Source of the DNA: Streptomyces sp. WP-1
Lineage (GTDB): Bacteria > Actinomycetota > Actinomycetes > Streptomycetales > Streptomycetaceae
Direction of reading: 5' to 3'
Length of the DNA stretch: 64,000 bases
Assembly (NCBI RefSeq): GCF_030450125.1
Contig: NZ_CP123923.1
Coordinates: 7,554,768-7,618,767 of the forward strand
A program made the translations under genes and the position numbers. Positions 25,172 to 32,454 of the stretch are shown in pieces; positions within the stretch are counted from its first letter, which is position 1; each line of letters begins with the position of its first letter. The notes beneath the pieces are model-generated. The model was not told the origin of the DNA. It did no database searches and worked only from the letters and a program-made list of their open reading frames with translations.

Positions 25172-25687
25172 TCATCCCGCGTCCGGCGCCCCTCCCGGAG
25201 ACGACGGTGTACTGCTGAGAGCGACAAGAAGTGCTTTCATACCGCAGCTCAGCGCCGACCGCTCCGCCGGCTCCATGGCCGCCAGGGCGATCGCCAGCGC
25301 CTGGGTCCGCCGCTCCGCCACGTCGTCCAGCACCCGGCGTCCTGACACGGTGAGACGCAGACGGACCTCGCGGCGCTTCTCCGGGTGCAGCGCACGATCC
25401 AGCAGGCCCGCCGCCTCCAGCCGGTCGCACAGCCGGCTCGCCGTGGGGAGCCCGATGTCCAACCGCTCGGCCAGCGCGGTGAGGTTCAGCCCTGGTGCCG
25501 CGTCAAGCGCCCGCAGCGCCCGCAACTGGTGCAGGGACAGGCGCAGGGCCGCCTCCTGCGCGGCCAGCGACCACAGGTTCGTGAGACTCTCCACGGCGTC
25601 GGCGATCTCCCGTGCAACGGCGTTCGCGCGAACGTCCGGTCCCTCCACACGATCGCCGCCAGAGTCGTCGAGCCTGGTCACGAACAC
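25172..25687 (-). CDS. MarR family transcriptional regulator (paralogue of 18890)
   Basis: 171 residues from GTG 25687, with a second GTG two codons downstream. Helix-turn-helix: LSLHQLRALRALDAA, then LTALAERLDIGLPTASRLCDRLEAAGLLDR, with the wing RREVRLRLTVSGRRVLDDV. The TASRLCDRLEAAGLLDRA block matches STSRLCDRLVAAGLVERV of the MarR at 18890. It converges on the PP2C at 23952 rather than diverging, so co-regulation is less obvious than for the first pair. Together the two MarR/PP2C pairs frame the stressosome operon. Confidence 0.9.
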   Translation of the reverse strand: MFVTRLDDSGGDRVEGPDVRANAVAREIADAVESLTNLWSLAAQEAALRLSLHQLRALRALDAAPGLNLTALAERLDIGLPTASRLCDRLEAAGLLDRALHPEKRREVRLRLTVSGRRVLDDVAERRTQALAIALAAMEPAERSALSCGMKALLVALSSTPSSPGGAPDAG

Positions 25688-25802
25688 ATCGCTTTCAGTG
25701 AGTTCCGCGTGCTGCCGAGAGAAGCCTCATGCAATCGCTGTACCCGAAGACACGGGATACACGCAGGTCCCATGGTGACCGGCACCGTTCGTACACGACG
25801 CC

Positions 25803-25907
25803 CTTCCTCCCGGCGTCCGACATGCGGATGAGAACGGTGTCGCTCACCTCGTAGCAGTCAGCGGCGAGATCGACATGAGCAGTGCCGGCCGCCTTCACCT
25901 GACGGAC
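25803..25907 (+). pseudogene. STAS-domain remnant
   Basis: One plus-strand frame reads HADENGVAHLVAVSGEIDMS followed by SAGRLHLTDL, which is the first strand, GEID turn and first helix of an anti-sigma antagonist STAS domain. It is then cut: the frame continues with unrelated residues and overlaps the end of the YihY gene. An ATG at 25772 lies in another frame. It looks like the 5' part of a STAS gene that lost its 3' half. Confidence 0.5.
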
Positions 25908-26857
25908 CTGTTCGTCCTCCCCGCCGCGCACCCGGAGGATTCGCACGGATGGACCGAACAAGGTGGATGATCCCCGTGGGCTCGCTTCGCCAGTTCGACG
26001 TTGAACTGCGCGCCCGCCAGGAGGGCGAGGTTGGCCAGCCAGAGCCAGACGAGGAATATCACCACCCCTGCCAGGGAGCCGTAGAGGCGGTGGTACGTGT
26101 TCGCGTGCGAGGCGTAGACGGTGAAACCGAAGGAGGCCGACAGCACCAGTACGATCGCCAGGCCGCCACCCGGAGCCATCCTGCGCAAGGGACGCGACGG
26201 TGCCGGACCCGAGCGGTAGAGCACCAGGACCAAGGCGACGGCCACCACTGCCAGCGCGGGCCAGCGCAGCGCGTCCCACGCGGCCTGCGGAACGGTGCCC
26301 ATGTCCAGTGCCCGGCCCACACTGCGCGCCAGCCCGCCGCTCACCAGCAGAGCGAACGTCGTGACCAGGAGGGACGCGAGCAGGACGAGCACCGTGATGA
26401 TGATGCGCGGAGCAGTCCGCCACACCGGCCGGTGCGCACTGACGTGGTGCATGGCGTGCAGGGCCCGGCGGAAGACGCTCAGGTAGCTGGAGCCCGACCA
26501 CAGCGCCCCCGCCGCCCCGAAGAAGAGCAGCAGCCAGGCCGCGGTCGACTGGCCGGCCAACTGCAGCAGGACGTCCCGCAGCAGGCCACGGGACTCGGCG
26601 GGGACCATTTTCGTGAGCCGGTCGATCACCTCGGGTTTCGCCGTGGGCATGGTGAGCCCCAGCACCGACAGAAGCACGAGGAGGACGGGGAAGAGCGCGA
26701 GCACCGCGTAGTAGGTCAGGGCGGCGGCCCAGTCCGTCACGTCGTCGTTCCAGATGGAGACGGGCGTCCGGCGCAGAGCGGCCCACCACCGGTATGTTCT
26801 GCCGCCGCTCTCGCACGGGCGGTCGTCCGCTTCCGGGACGGTGATCCTGTCCGACAT
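25895..26857 (-). CDS. YihY/BrkB family inner-membrane protein
   Basis: 320 residues from ATG 26857; the N-terminal extension of the open frame is rejected as shadow. The family start DVTDWAAALTYYAVLALFPVLLVL is present, followed by five further hydrophobic segments, the conserved WSGSSYLSVFRRALH loop and the YGSLAGVVIFLVWLWLANLALLAGAQFN ending. These six-helix proteins (once mis-called RNase BN) are of uncertain function; in several bacteria they are proposed transporters or virulence factors. The C-terminal ~30 residues are polar and Cys/Ser-rich and overlap the STAS remnant on the other strand. Confidence 0.88.
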   Translation of the reverse strand: MSDRITVPEADDRPCESGGRTYRWWAALRRTPVSIWNDDVTDWAAALTYYAVLALFPVLLVLLSVLGLTMPTAKPEVIDRLTKMVPAESRGLLRDVLLQLAGQSTAAWLLLFFGAAGALWSGSSYLSVFRRALHAMHHVSAHRPVWRTAPRIIITVLVLLASLLVTTFALLVSGGLARSVGRALDMGTVPQAAWDALRWPALAVVAVALVLVLYRSGPAPSRPLRRMAPGGGLAIVLVLSASFGFTVYASHANTYHRLYGSLAGVVIFLVWLWLANLALLAGAQFNVELAKRAHGDHPPCSVHPCESSGCAAGRTNRSVR

Positions 26858-27455
26858 CCTCGTCGATCCTGTCCTTCCAGACGTGGATGGTGTGCGCACA
26901 GCGCGTCTACCCGACCGACGGTCAGTGATGTGCCCCCGTTCCGGTGACCACGGCGAAGACGTCGATGCCGTACGGGACAATCCGCCGAACACGGGTGAAC
27001 GCCATCGGCCCGCTCACCTCCTCACCCGGGCGGCGGCCGGGACCGCCGGACAACCCCGTGTGCCTGGGCCGCTCGGGCAGATCGAGCCCCTGCTGTTCGT
27101 GGAATGCCTGTGGCACGGGGAGGCGCGCCACCGTCACTGCCGAGGGCGACGCCTCCATCCCCACGGTCCAGTCCGGGGACCGGACCATCGTCAGCGAGGC
27201 GGGCTGACCTCCGGGCAACCAGGGCTGAGCTGACCTGCCGCACCAGTGACCCGGCCCCGCGCTTGCGGGGCACGCCGCCGTTTCTGTCATGGAAACCAGC
27301 CTCCCGTGTCGCGGTTGGTGGTGCAGGTTTGGGTGGTTTGTCGCGTGGTGTGGTACTGCGTCGTCATGGTGTCGGTGCCACGGCGTCCATCTCCTTTCCG
27401 AGCCCGGAGTGGGACCGGGGCCCGTCGATGGGACGAGCCCCGGCAGGGCATCGGG
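26858..27455 (-). other. 600-bp stretch without a recognised gene
   Basis: Both strands are open around 26922-27290: the minus frame has 122 codons ending PYGIDVFAVVTGTGAHH, and one plus frame ends RATVTAEGDASIPTVQSGD. Neither shows a recognisable family or a good ribosome site. The 27290-27420 part has lower GC and the flavour of an intergenic region (TTGGTGGTGCAGGTTTGGG). It may contain decayed coding sequence. Confidence 0.4.
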
Positions 27456-27593
27456 TCAGAGCAGACGCTGACGCAGCTCGGCGGCCGGCACACCGCCGGC
27501 CCCCAGGACGGCGAGGGCCTCCTGGAGCTTCATCCCGCGGGCGAGCAGGACGAACAGCGCGGCCAGGAGTATGACCAGCAGGAGTAAGGAGAC
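27456..27593 (-). pseudogene. Possible small membrane-peptide remnant
   Basis: One minus-strand frame ends with a convincing transmembrane stretch (SLLLLVILLAALFVLLARG) and an amphipathic tail (MKLQEALAVLGAGG, then ELRQRLL). It is the kind of C-terminus seen in small membrane proteins, but no start codon with a ribosome site precedes it and upstream sequence is the beta-helix/PKD fragment in other frames. Confidence 0.3.
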
Positions 27594-27689
27594 CCGCGGC
27601 GAGGACTGGGCGGTGCTCGCCGGGGTGTGCGCGCACGGCCCGTTCTGCTCAGCAGGAACGGGCTCGGGAAGGAGGTACGACAAGGAAGT

Positions 27690-28155
27690 TGACTCCCGAC
27701 GCCCGGAGCCTGGGTGACCGGGGCGCTGCCGTCCCCGAAGTCGACCGAGTACGTCGCGATGGGCTTGCCCCACGAAGTGGTGGCGTCGTCGGTCCGCACC
27801 GAGGCGACGAACGGCGCGACGCCCCTCGACGGCGACGGCATGTCGTCGCCGGGGACGGTGAGGGTGTCCTGCCGTTCGATGGCACCTCGGTCGGGGCGGC
27901 CCGTCGTGCCGGTGCCGGTGCCGGTGCCGGCGACGAGCGGGTCGTCCACGACCGGTGCACCGTCGATATCGGTGGTCAGCTCGCCCGGTGCGTCGGCATC
28001 GCCGGAGTCGATGAGCGCGGAGCGCTCGGGCGGCGCGGTGTGGGCGGGCACATTGAGCCCGTCGATGTCGTGCGCGCCCTGGCCGGTCGCGTCGTGCAGC
28101 GACACGGCGGTGGTGTACGGGGTGTCGGCCCACGCGTACTCGGGGCGCGGCCGGG
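27690..28155 (-). pseudogene. Fragment of a secreted beta-helix/PKD-type protein
   Basis: In one minus-strand frame the sequence reads DATGQGAHDIDGLN, then ALIDSGDADAPGELTTDIDG, then RVxDDPLV-like PVVDDPLV, then RGAIE. This is the 'SPAIDxGxxxAPG.xxDlDGxxRvxDpxxxxxG..RGAxE' end of choice-of-anchor/right-handed beta-helix proteins. It is followed by a PKD-like strand, ATYSVDFGDGSAP. No signal peptide or start exists: upstream it is joined, out of frame, to a truncated methyltransferase gene. It looks like an internal piece of a large cell-surface protein captured by deletion. Confidence 0.5.
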
Positions 28156-28159
28156 CGGC

Positions 28160-28671
28160 GGTACCGCCGGGTCGTGCCCCGCGGCCACCAGCGCGCCGGG
28201 CCAGTCCTCCCGCAGATCCACCGGGACGGTGATCCGCTCGCAGCGTGCGACGGCCTGCTCCTGGCGCAGCACCAAAGCCCTGAAGTCCAGTGGCGCGGCG
28301 GTGTCGACCTCGAAGAGCCGGGTGCCCGCGGGCCAGTCCATCCGGAAGGCCCGGCCGTCCATACCGGCGCCGAGCAGCACGACCTGCCGTATCCCGGACG
28401 CGGAGGCCTGCCGCAGCAGATCGTCGGGGAACTTCGTCCTGATGACGATGGAGAACGCGACACCCAGCCGACGCCGTCGCGCGGCCTCGTCGCCGGGCGG
28501 CGTCGACACGGAGGGCCCCAGCCCGCCGGCCGTGGCGAACGCCTGTGCCAGTGGATCGCGGAACAGCGCGTTCTCCCGCTCGGTCTTCAGCGCCCGCACC
28601 CTGGCCACCCCAACCGCCGTGGCCCACACTCCGGACGGCTGCACGTGCTCATGCTTCTGCTCTTCAGTCAC
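28160..28671 (-). pseudogene. Truncated SAM-dependent methyltransferase (TIGR00027/LCM family)
   Basis: From GTG 28671 the frame reads GVWATAVGVARVRALKTERE, then FRDPLAQAF, the SAM-site strand VVLLGAGMDGRAFRMDW, and LFEVDTAAPLDFRALVL with VPVDLREDWPGALVAAGHDP. This is the N-terminal ~165 residues of the 'SAM_MT TIGR00027' family (usually 260-300 residues). Just after AAGHDPAVP the expected WLAEGLLxYL segment is missing and the sequence switches to beta-helix/PKD-type coding in another frame. The open frame continues through shadow sequence to 27976, so a chimeric protein could be made, but the catalytic domain is incomplete. Confidence 0.65.
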
Positions 28672-28822
28672 CACGCCAGCCTGTGGGCTGTGCCTGGGAG
28701 CTGATCCTGAACGCGGCTTCTCCGCCCCGTCGGTAAGGAGGCCACCCTCCCACCCGGACCGGATGCTTCGGCCCGCTGAACGGAGCCATCTGGCAACTGC
28801 CCAGGTCAGCTGCGGTGAACTC

Positions 28823-29185
28823 ATGACCGAAGCCCTGCCTGCCGACGTTGCCCACGTGCTGGACGCCATTCTGAGCATGGGGAACGACCCGGGGTTCGCA
28901 CTCTTTCCGCGGACGCGGCATCTCCGGCTGCAGACGCGCTGTGCGTGCGGCTGCGGTTCTGCGGACTTCAGCATCGACGCGGGTGCTGTTGCTCCTGTCC
29001 CTGCGATCACGGGCACGCGAGTGGTGGCTGAGATATAACTGTTCGGCGCGGGTGGAGGGGCCGTCGGCGAGGTACTGGTGTTCGTCACGGACGGGTATCT
29101 GTCGCGGCTCGAGGTCTGCTCGTGGAGCGACGAACTTCGGACACCGCCCGACGCACACCGAATTCTGTGCTCATGCGACCGATGA
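28823..29185 (+). pseudogene. Small CGCG-motif protein gene interrupted by an in-frame TAA
   Basis: From ATG 28823 the frame encodes ADVAHVLDAILSMGND, then LRLQTRCACGCGSADFSID and TRVVAEI, where TAA stops it at 29036-29038 (codon 72). The same frame continues without shift: LFGAGGGAVGEVLVFVTDGY, then LSRLEVCSWSDELRTPPD, to TGA at 29183-29185. Actinobacterial hypothetical proteins with an RCxCGCxxxDFxxD core followed by GxVLVFVxDGYLSxLEVxSW are the evident parent, so both halves belong to one 120-residue protein. Either a recent nonsense mutation or read-through is needed for the full product. The ribosome site is weak. Confidence 0.65.
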
Positions 29186-29594
29186 ACGGTCAAACGCCCC
29201 GCGCAGAGGTCTGACGCACCAGGGCAATGGCGCAACCGGACCGGCGCTGGGCCACACATGGTTTGGCTGTCCGGTGGAGGGCCGGTCCTACAGCGGGTGC
29301 GCAGAAGGCGACCCCTCAGTTCGGCGCGCGGACCTCCCATATTTTTTCCGCGAGCTTTTGGAACTCCCTGAAGCGCCGTCCTGAGGACCGTTCACCAACA
29401 TTCAGCTCACCGACGGCGTGCTGCTTCAGCTCGCCGAGCCGCCGGTGGAGATCCAGATGCAGCATTACGCGTTCGTGTCCGGTCGAGTACCCGAGACGCG
29501 GCGCCCGACCGGACGGCAGGATCTGAGTGCCGACGAGGTTGGCGGTCGGAGTCGGGAGCAGCACGGTGGCCTACTTCGCCTGGGGGGCTTCACT

Positions 29595-29617
29595 GACCGC
29601 CTGGTGGCCAGGCGGTC
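29595..29617 (+). repeat. Perfect 10-bp inverted repeat
   Basis: GACCGCCTGG, spacer TGG, CCAGGCGGTC. It could be a hairpin terminator for transcription from the right or a protein-binding site. Confidence 0.5.
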
Positions 29618-29681
29618 GCTCGGGGTCCCTCATCGGCTGGTCAGGCGGTCGACTGCCGGGGGATGAGTACGGAAGCGGTAC

Positions 29682-29709
29682 GGCCCGGGGGAGTGGGGTA
29701 CCCCGGGCC
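29682..29709 (-). terminator. Terminator hairpin of the DUF4232 gene
   Basis: GGCCCGGGG at 29682-29690 and CCCCGGGCC at 29701-29709, a perfect 9-bp stem about 20 bp beyond the stop of the minus-strand DUF4232 gene. Confidence 0.65.
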
Positions 29710-29728
29710 TGTGGCTGTCCGCCGCCGG

Positions 29729-30265
29729 TTACAGCCCGACCGGGTTGATGTAGGTGCCCGGGTGGGTGGCGCCGTCCTGCTTGAGGATCTGGCCGCCGAA
29801 CGGCCACTTCAGGGTGAAGTGAGTCGTCTCGTTCGGTGGGGTGACGAGGAACTTCGCCGGGACGAACTTCTCCTTCGGGGCCGTGGACTTGGCGACGGGG
29901 AGCAGCGTGATGCTGAAGTCGACCGTGCTGCCCTGCTGGAGGGTCATCCTCGGGGGCTTCTTGGCGGAGCGCGCGAGCGACCAGGTGCCGTCGGTCTTCT
30001 GGGCGCCGACCATGTCGACACCGGCGAAGCCCGCCAGGGTGCAGGCGTGCTTGCTCTTGTTGGTGAACCAGATGAACGCCTGGGTCTGCTTCTTGGTCTG
30101 CCCCATCTCCGGCGTTGCGTCGCCCCCCGTGGCGAAGCCGGCCTTCAGATCGGCGGTGTGGCAGCGGGTCGGAGCGGCGGGGGCGGCCGAGGCCGGGACG
30201 GCGGCAGCGGCGGTGCCGGCGACGACAACGGCTGCCAGAGCCACGGCGGTCAGCTTGTGCTTCAT
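29729..30265 (-). CDS. Secreted DUF4232 protein
   Basis: 178 residues from ATG 30265, with AAGGGGA upstream on the minus strand; the longer open frame is rejected. The signal peptide is MKHKLTAVALAAVVVAGTAA, with cleavage near ASAAPAAP. The mature domain begins TRCHTADLKAGF and continues with QAFIWFTNKSKHACTLAGFAGVDMV, the DUF4232 pattern: an immunoglobulin-like beta-sandwich with one Cys pair (Cys in RCHT and HACTL). Members are secreted or lipoprotein; this one has no lipobox. The function is unknown. It is monocistronic with its own terminator. Confidence 0.85.
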   Translation of the reverse strand: MKHKLTAVALAAVVVAGTAAAAVPASAAPAAPTRCHTADLKAGFATGGDATPEMGQTKKQTQAFIWFTNKSKHACTLAGFAGVDMVGAQKTDGTWSLARSAKKPPRMTLQQGSTVDFSITLLPVAKSTAPKEKFVPAKFLVTPPNETTHFTLKWPFGGQILKQDGATHPGTYINPVGL

Positions 30266-30553
30266 GAAAATTCGGTCCCCTTCGACTACGAATCGGCGCG
30301 CGAGGTCAATGCGCGCCTGCACACCTGAAGACGCACGAAGACCGGGGAAGGTTCGGTGGGCGAGGAGAGTCCTTCACGGCCGAGGGGCGCTCATCGCCGC
30401 CAGCCTGATCATGGCGGGTTGAGCCGCCGCGCTCCGGGGGCGGGTCACTCGGTCCCGCCGATGAGCGGACACGTCCGCCGGCCCCCGGGGAAACCCGTTG
30501 CGAGCGACCCGCATCGGATGTCTGACAGGGCGGCCACTGGCTGGGGAGGGAAC

Positions 30554-31066
30554 ATGAGGGTGCCGCTGCCGCCCCCTCGTTGCACACCGCTCGTCTTCGA
30601 CTGCGTGCCTTCGAAGACGAGCGATGTGGACGATCTCTTCGCCCTGCAGAGCAACGCTCACATCTGGCGTATGGAACAGGAGGGCACGGGGGCACGGTTG
30701 GCCGTCGGTCGTGTCTCCGACGGGGCGTTCATCGGCTGGTGCACCCTGAACAGCTGGAATCCGGCCTTCCGCAGCGCGTCGCTCGGCTACTGCTACGACG
30801 ACGCGGCCTGGGGCCGGGGCTGTGCGACCGAGGCGGCGCGTGCGCTGCTGGACTGGGCGTTCGACACGCTGGAGCTGAATCGCGTCCAGGCCGAGGCCGA
30901 TACGCGCAACACGGCTTCCGCCCGCGTGCTGGAGAAGCTCGGCTTCCTGCGCGAGGGGACGTTGCGGGAGGACTGCGTCGTCAACGGCGACGTATCCGAC
31001 TCGTGGGTCTACGGGCTGCTCCGACGCGAGTGGCAGCCGTCGTCGGAGCCGGTTCCCACCCACTGA
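30554..31066 (+). pseudogene. GNAT acetyltransferase (RimJ/RimL type) with frameshift and internal loss
   Basis: The long frame contains a good GNAT C-terminal two-thirds: VGRVSDGAFIGWCTLNSWN, FRSASLGYCYDDAAWGRGCA (acetyl-CoA loop) and NTASARVLEKLGFLREGTLR. Its N-terminus is odd: the expected LHTARLRLRAFED strand is found one frame over at about 30583-30622, after which the reading must shift to DVDDLFALQSNAHIW. Then the ~25 residues that normally separate this helix from MEQEGTGARLAVG are missing. An ATG at 30554 with GGGAGGG could give a shortened product, but substrate-site elements are lost. Either a pseudogene or a remodelled enzyme. Confidence 0.6.
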
Positions 31067-31249
31067 CTCCCGGACTGTGCGGTCTCAACCGTCTCGACGG
31101 CCGCTGACCTACAGGGAACCCGTTGCCTCGTCCCATCGGCCGCCGACGAGAATTCCCCGTTGCCGGCGGCCCTACGCGTGTACGGGACGTGGGTGCGGTG
31201 AGGGCCGCGCCGAACGCGGCCGTGCGCACGGCGGTACAAATGCGGTGGT

Positions 31250-31735
31250 TCACGGGGTACGACATGTGCTGCCGCAGTCGTCCGCGACCTGGTCCTCGCG
31301 GATGGTGACCAGCTGCCAGTGGATGACGCCGGTTGTCATCTCGGCGGGGATGGCCACGGCGGAGTCGCTGGGGAGGCCGAGGATCCGTCCCCAGCCGCGT
31401 TCCTTCATGCCGGGCAGGTAGGCGCGGATGAGGCGGACGGTGGACAGGACGCTGACCTCGAAGTGGCGGCGCCATTCGGCGTCGTCGAGCGCGGGCACGG
31501 TCCGAAGCGCGCGGGCACGGTCCGAAGCACATCGGCGGCGCCCCGCTCGGTCGCGAGGTCACCCGCGGCGCCGGTGACGTCCTCGCTGCCGGAGCCGGCG
31601 CGCACGGCGTCCGCGACGCGTTCCTCCCCGCGGCCGTTGACGGCGACGCGGGCTCCCGCGCGGGCGAGTCCGGTGGCGATGGCCGGGCCGATGCCCTGGG
31701 AGGAGCCGGTGACCAGGGCGGCACAGCCGGGGATG
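31250..31735 (-). pseudogene. Short-chain dehydrogenase/reductase remnant
   Basis: Minus-strand frames contain the nucleotide-binding start (ALVTGSSQGIGPAIATGLAR, then GARVAVNGRG) and, in another frame, the central helix LDDAEWRRHFEVSVLSTVRL with AYLPGMKERGWGRIL. A 20-bp tandem duplication at 31489-31528 causes the frameshift: removing one copy joins RTVPA directly to LDDAEW. The NNAG segment is shortened, and the catalytic YxxxK part is absent: after IPAEM the sequence changes to unrelated residues and stops at 31250. No start codon precedes the first part. Clearly non-functional as an SDR. Confidence 0.75.
31489..31528 (+). repeat. 20-bp tandem duplication inside the SDR remnant
   Basis: GCGCGGGCACGGTCCGAAGC occurs twice head to tail (31489-31508, 31509-31528). 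Its length is not a multiple of three, so it breaks the SDR frame. Confidence 0.9.
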
Positions 31736-31967
31736 ACGGACGCGGGGAATCACGATGCTCCGGTCCGCGAGAACGGACGCGCCGCGGACGGCACCGGGGC
31801 TACGCCATACGCCCTGGTGTTTTCCCACGATCGCCCCGCCGCCCTCAAGGCCGCGCGCCGCGCGCCCGGCCGCCTCGTCGGGGCCGTGGGTCGGTGGGGG
31901 ATGCTTGTGCCGCTTTCCACTCGTCACGGACCGGGGCGTCCGGCGCGGGGTGTTCTCGGGGGTGTTG

Positions 31968-32061
31968 CGGAGAGGGCAGGATTCGAACCTGCGTGGACCT
32001 GCAAGGGTCCGACTTCGGGCTGCTGCCCTGGTCCCCGATAAGCCGCTCCGGGCACCTCTCC
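31968..32061 (-). tRNA. tRNA-like element, class II, Ser-type body without a readable anticodon
   Basis: On the minus strand a 94-nt cloverleaf can be drawn. The acceptor stem is GGAGAGG/CCTCTCC with discriminator G; the D stem is CCCG/CGGG with loop GAGCGGC; the T arm is GCAGG-TTCGAAT-CCTGC; the long variable arm has stem GGACC/GGTCC and a 6-nt loop. Long variable arm and G discriminator point to a tRNA-Ser-type ancestor. The anticodon arm is abnormal: 23 nt lie between the D and variable stems (17-19 expected), folding best as GAC/GTC plus GGGC/GCCC closed by AGCA. No 7-nt loop with an anticodon is seen. It may be a tRNA pseudogene or a recombined fragment. Confidence 0.5.
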
Positions 32062-32454
32062 TCGTGTTCGGCCTGCGCTGCGGTGCCGTTCACGAGTACT
32101 ACCGTGCCAGAACCCGCTGACACGCCCCTGACCGCCTGCTGACCGGCCCACCCGGCACCGAAGGCGCATGACGTACGACGCCCCGGGTTCACGCGAGCAC
32201 GCCGGGCCTCCACGGCGGCGTGCTGGCCGCTTTCCTCCTTCTCCTCTAACGCCGCCGCGAGCGCGGTCTCGGCATCAGGGCCGCCTGCACCGGCCGCGGC
32301 AAGGGAACACTGCACTCCGCCGCGTTCCTCTTCGTGGTCGCAGTCGCTGCCGTCGACGCCTGAGTGCTCCTCGTCGAGGTCGCGGTCCCGCGGCGACGCG
32401 GGCCGCGGGCGGGGCCCCGGCGCCGGGCGCCTTCGAGGGCCGGGCGGGGGCGCC
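32062..32454 (+). other. Intergenic stretch, nothing recognised
   Basis: About 390 bp between the tRNA-like element and the acyl-CoA oxidase stop. Open frames are compositionally shadow-like. No repeats or motifs stood out. Confidence 0.5.

Larger units (their letters stand above)
29186..29728 (+). other. 540-bp stretch without a supported gene
   Basis: Two short opposing frames (minus 29316-29564 containing LHLDLHRRLGELKQHAVGE; plus 29418-29666) look more ordered than typical shadows, but no family is recognised. Two inverted repeats near the right end are listed separately. Confidence 0.4.

Noticed and set aside
26922..27290. Minus-strand frame of 122 codons
   Set aside because: No ribosome site, no motif, and comparable frames on the opposite strand; not strong enough for a gene call.
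31894..32142. Open frames with GEGRIRTCVD / AGFEPAW-like starts
   Set aside because: These are the familiar spurious translations of class II tRNA T-arm and acceptor sequences; the RNA-like element at 31968-32061 explains them.
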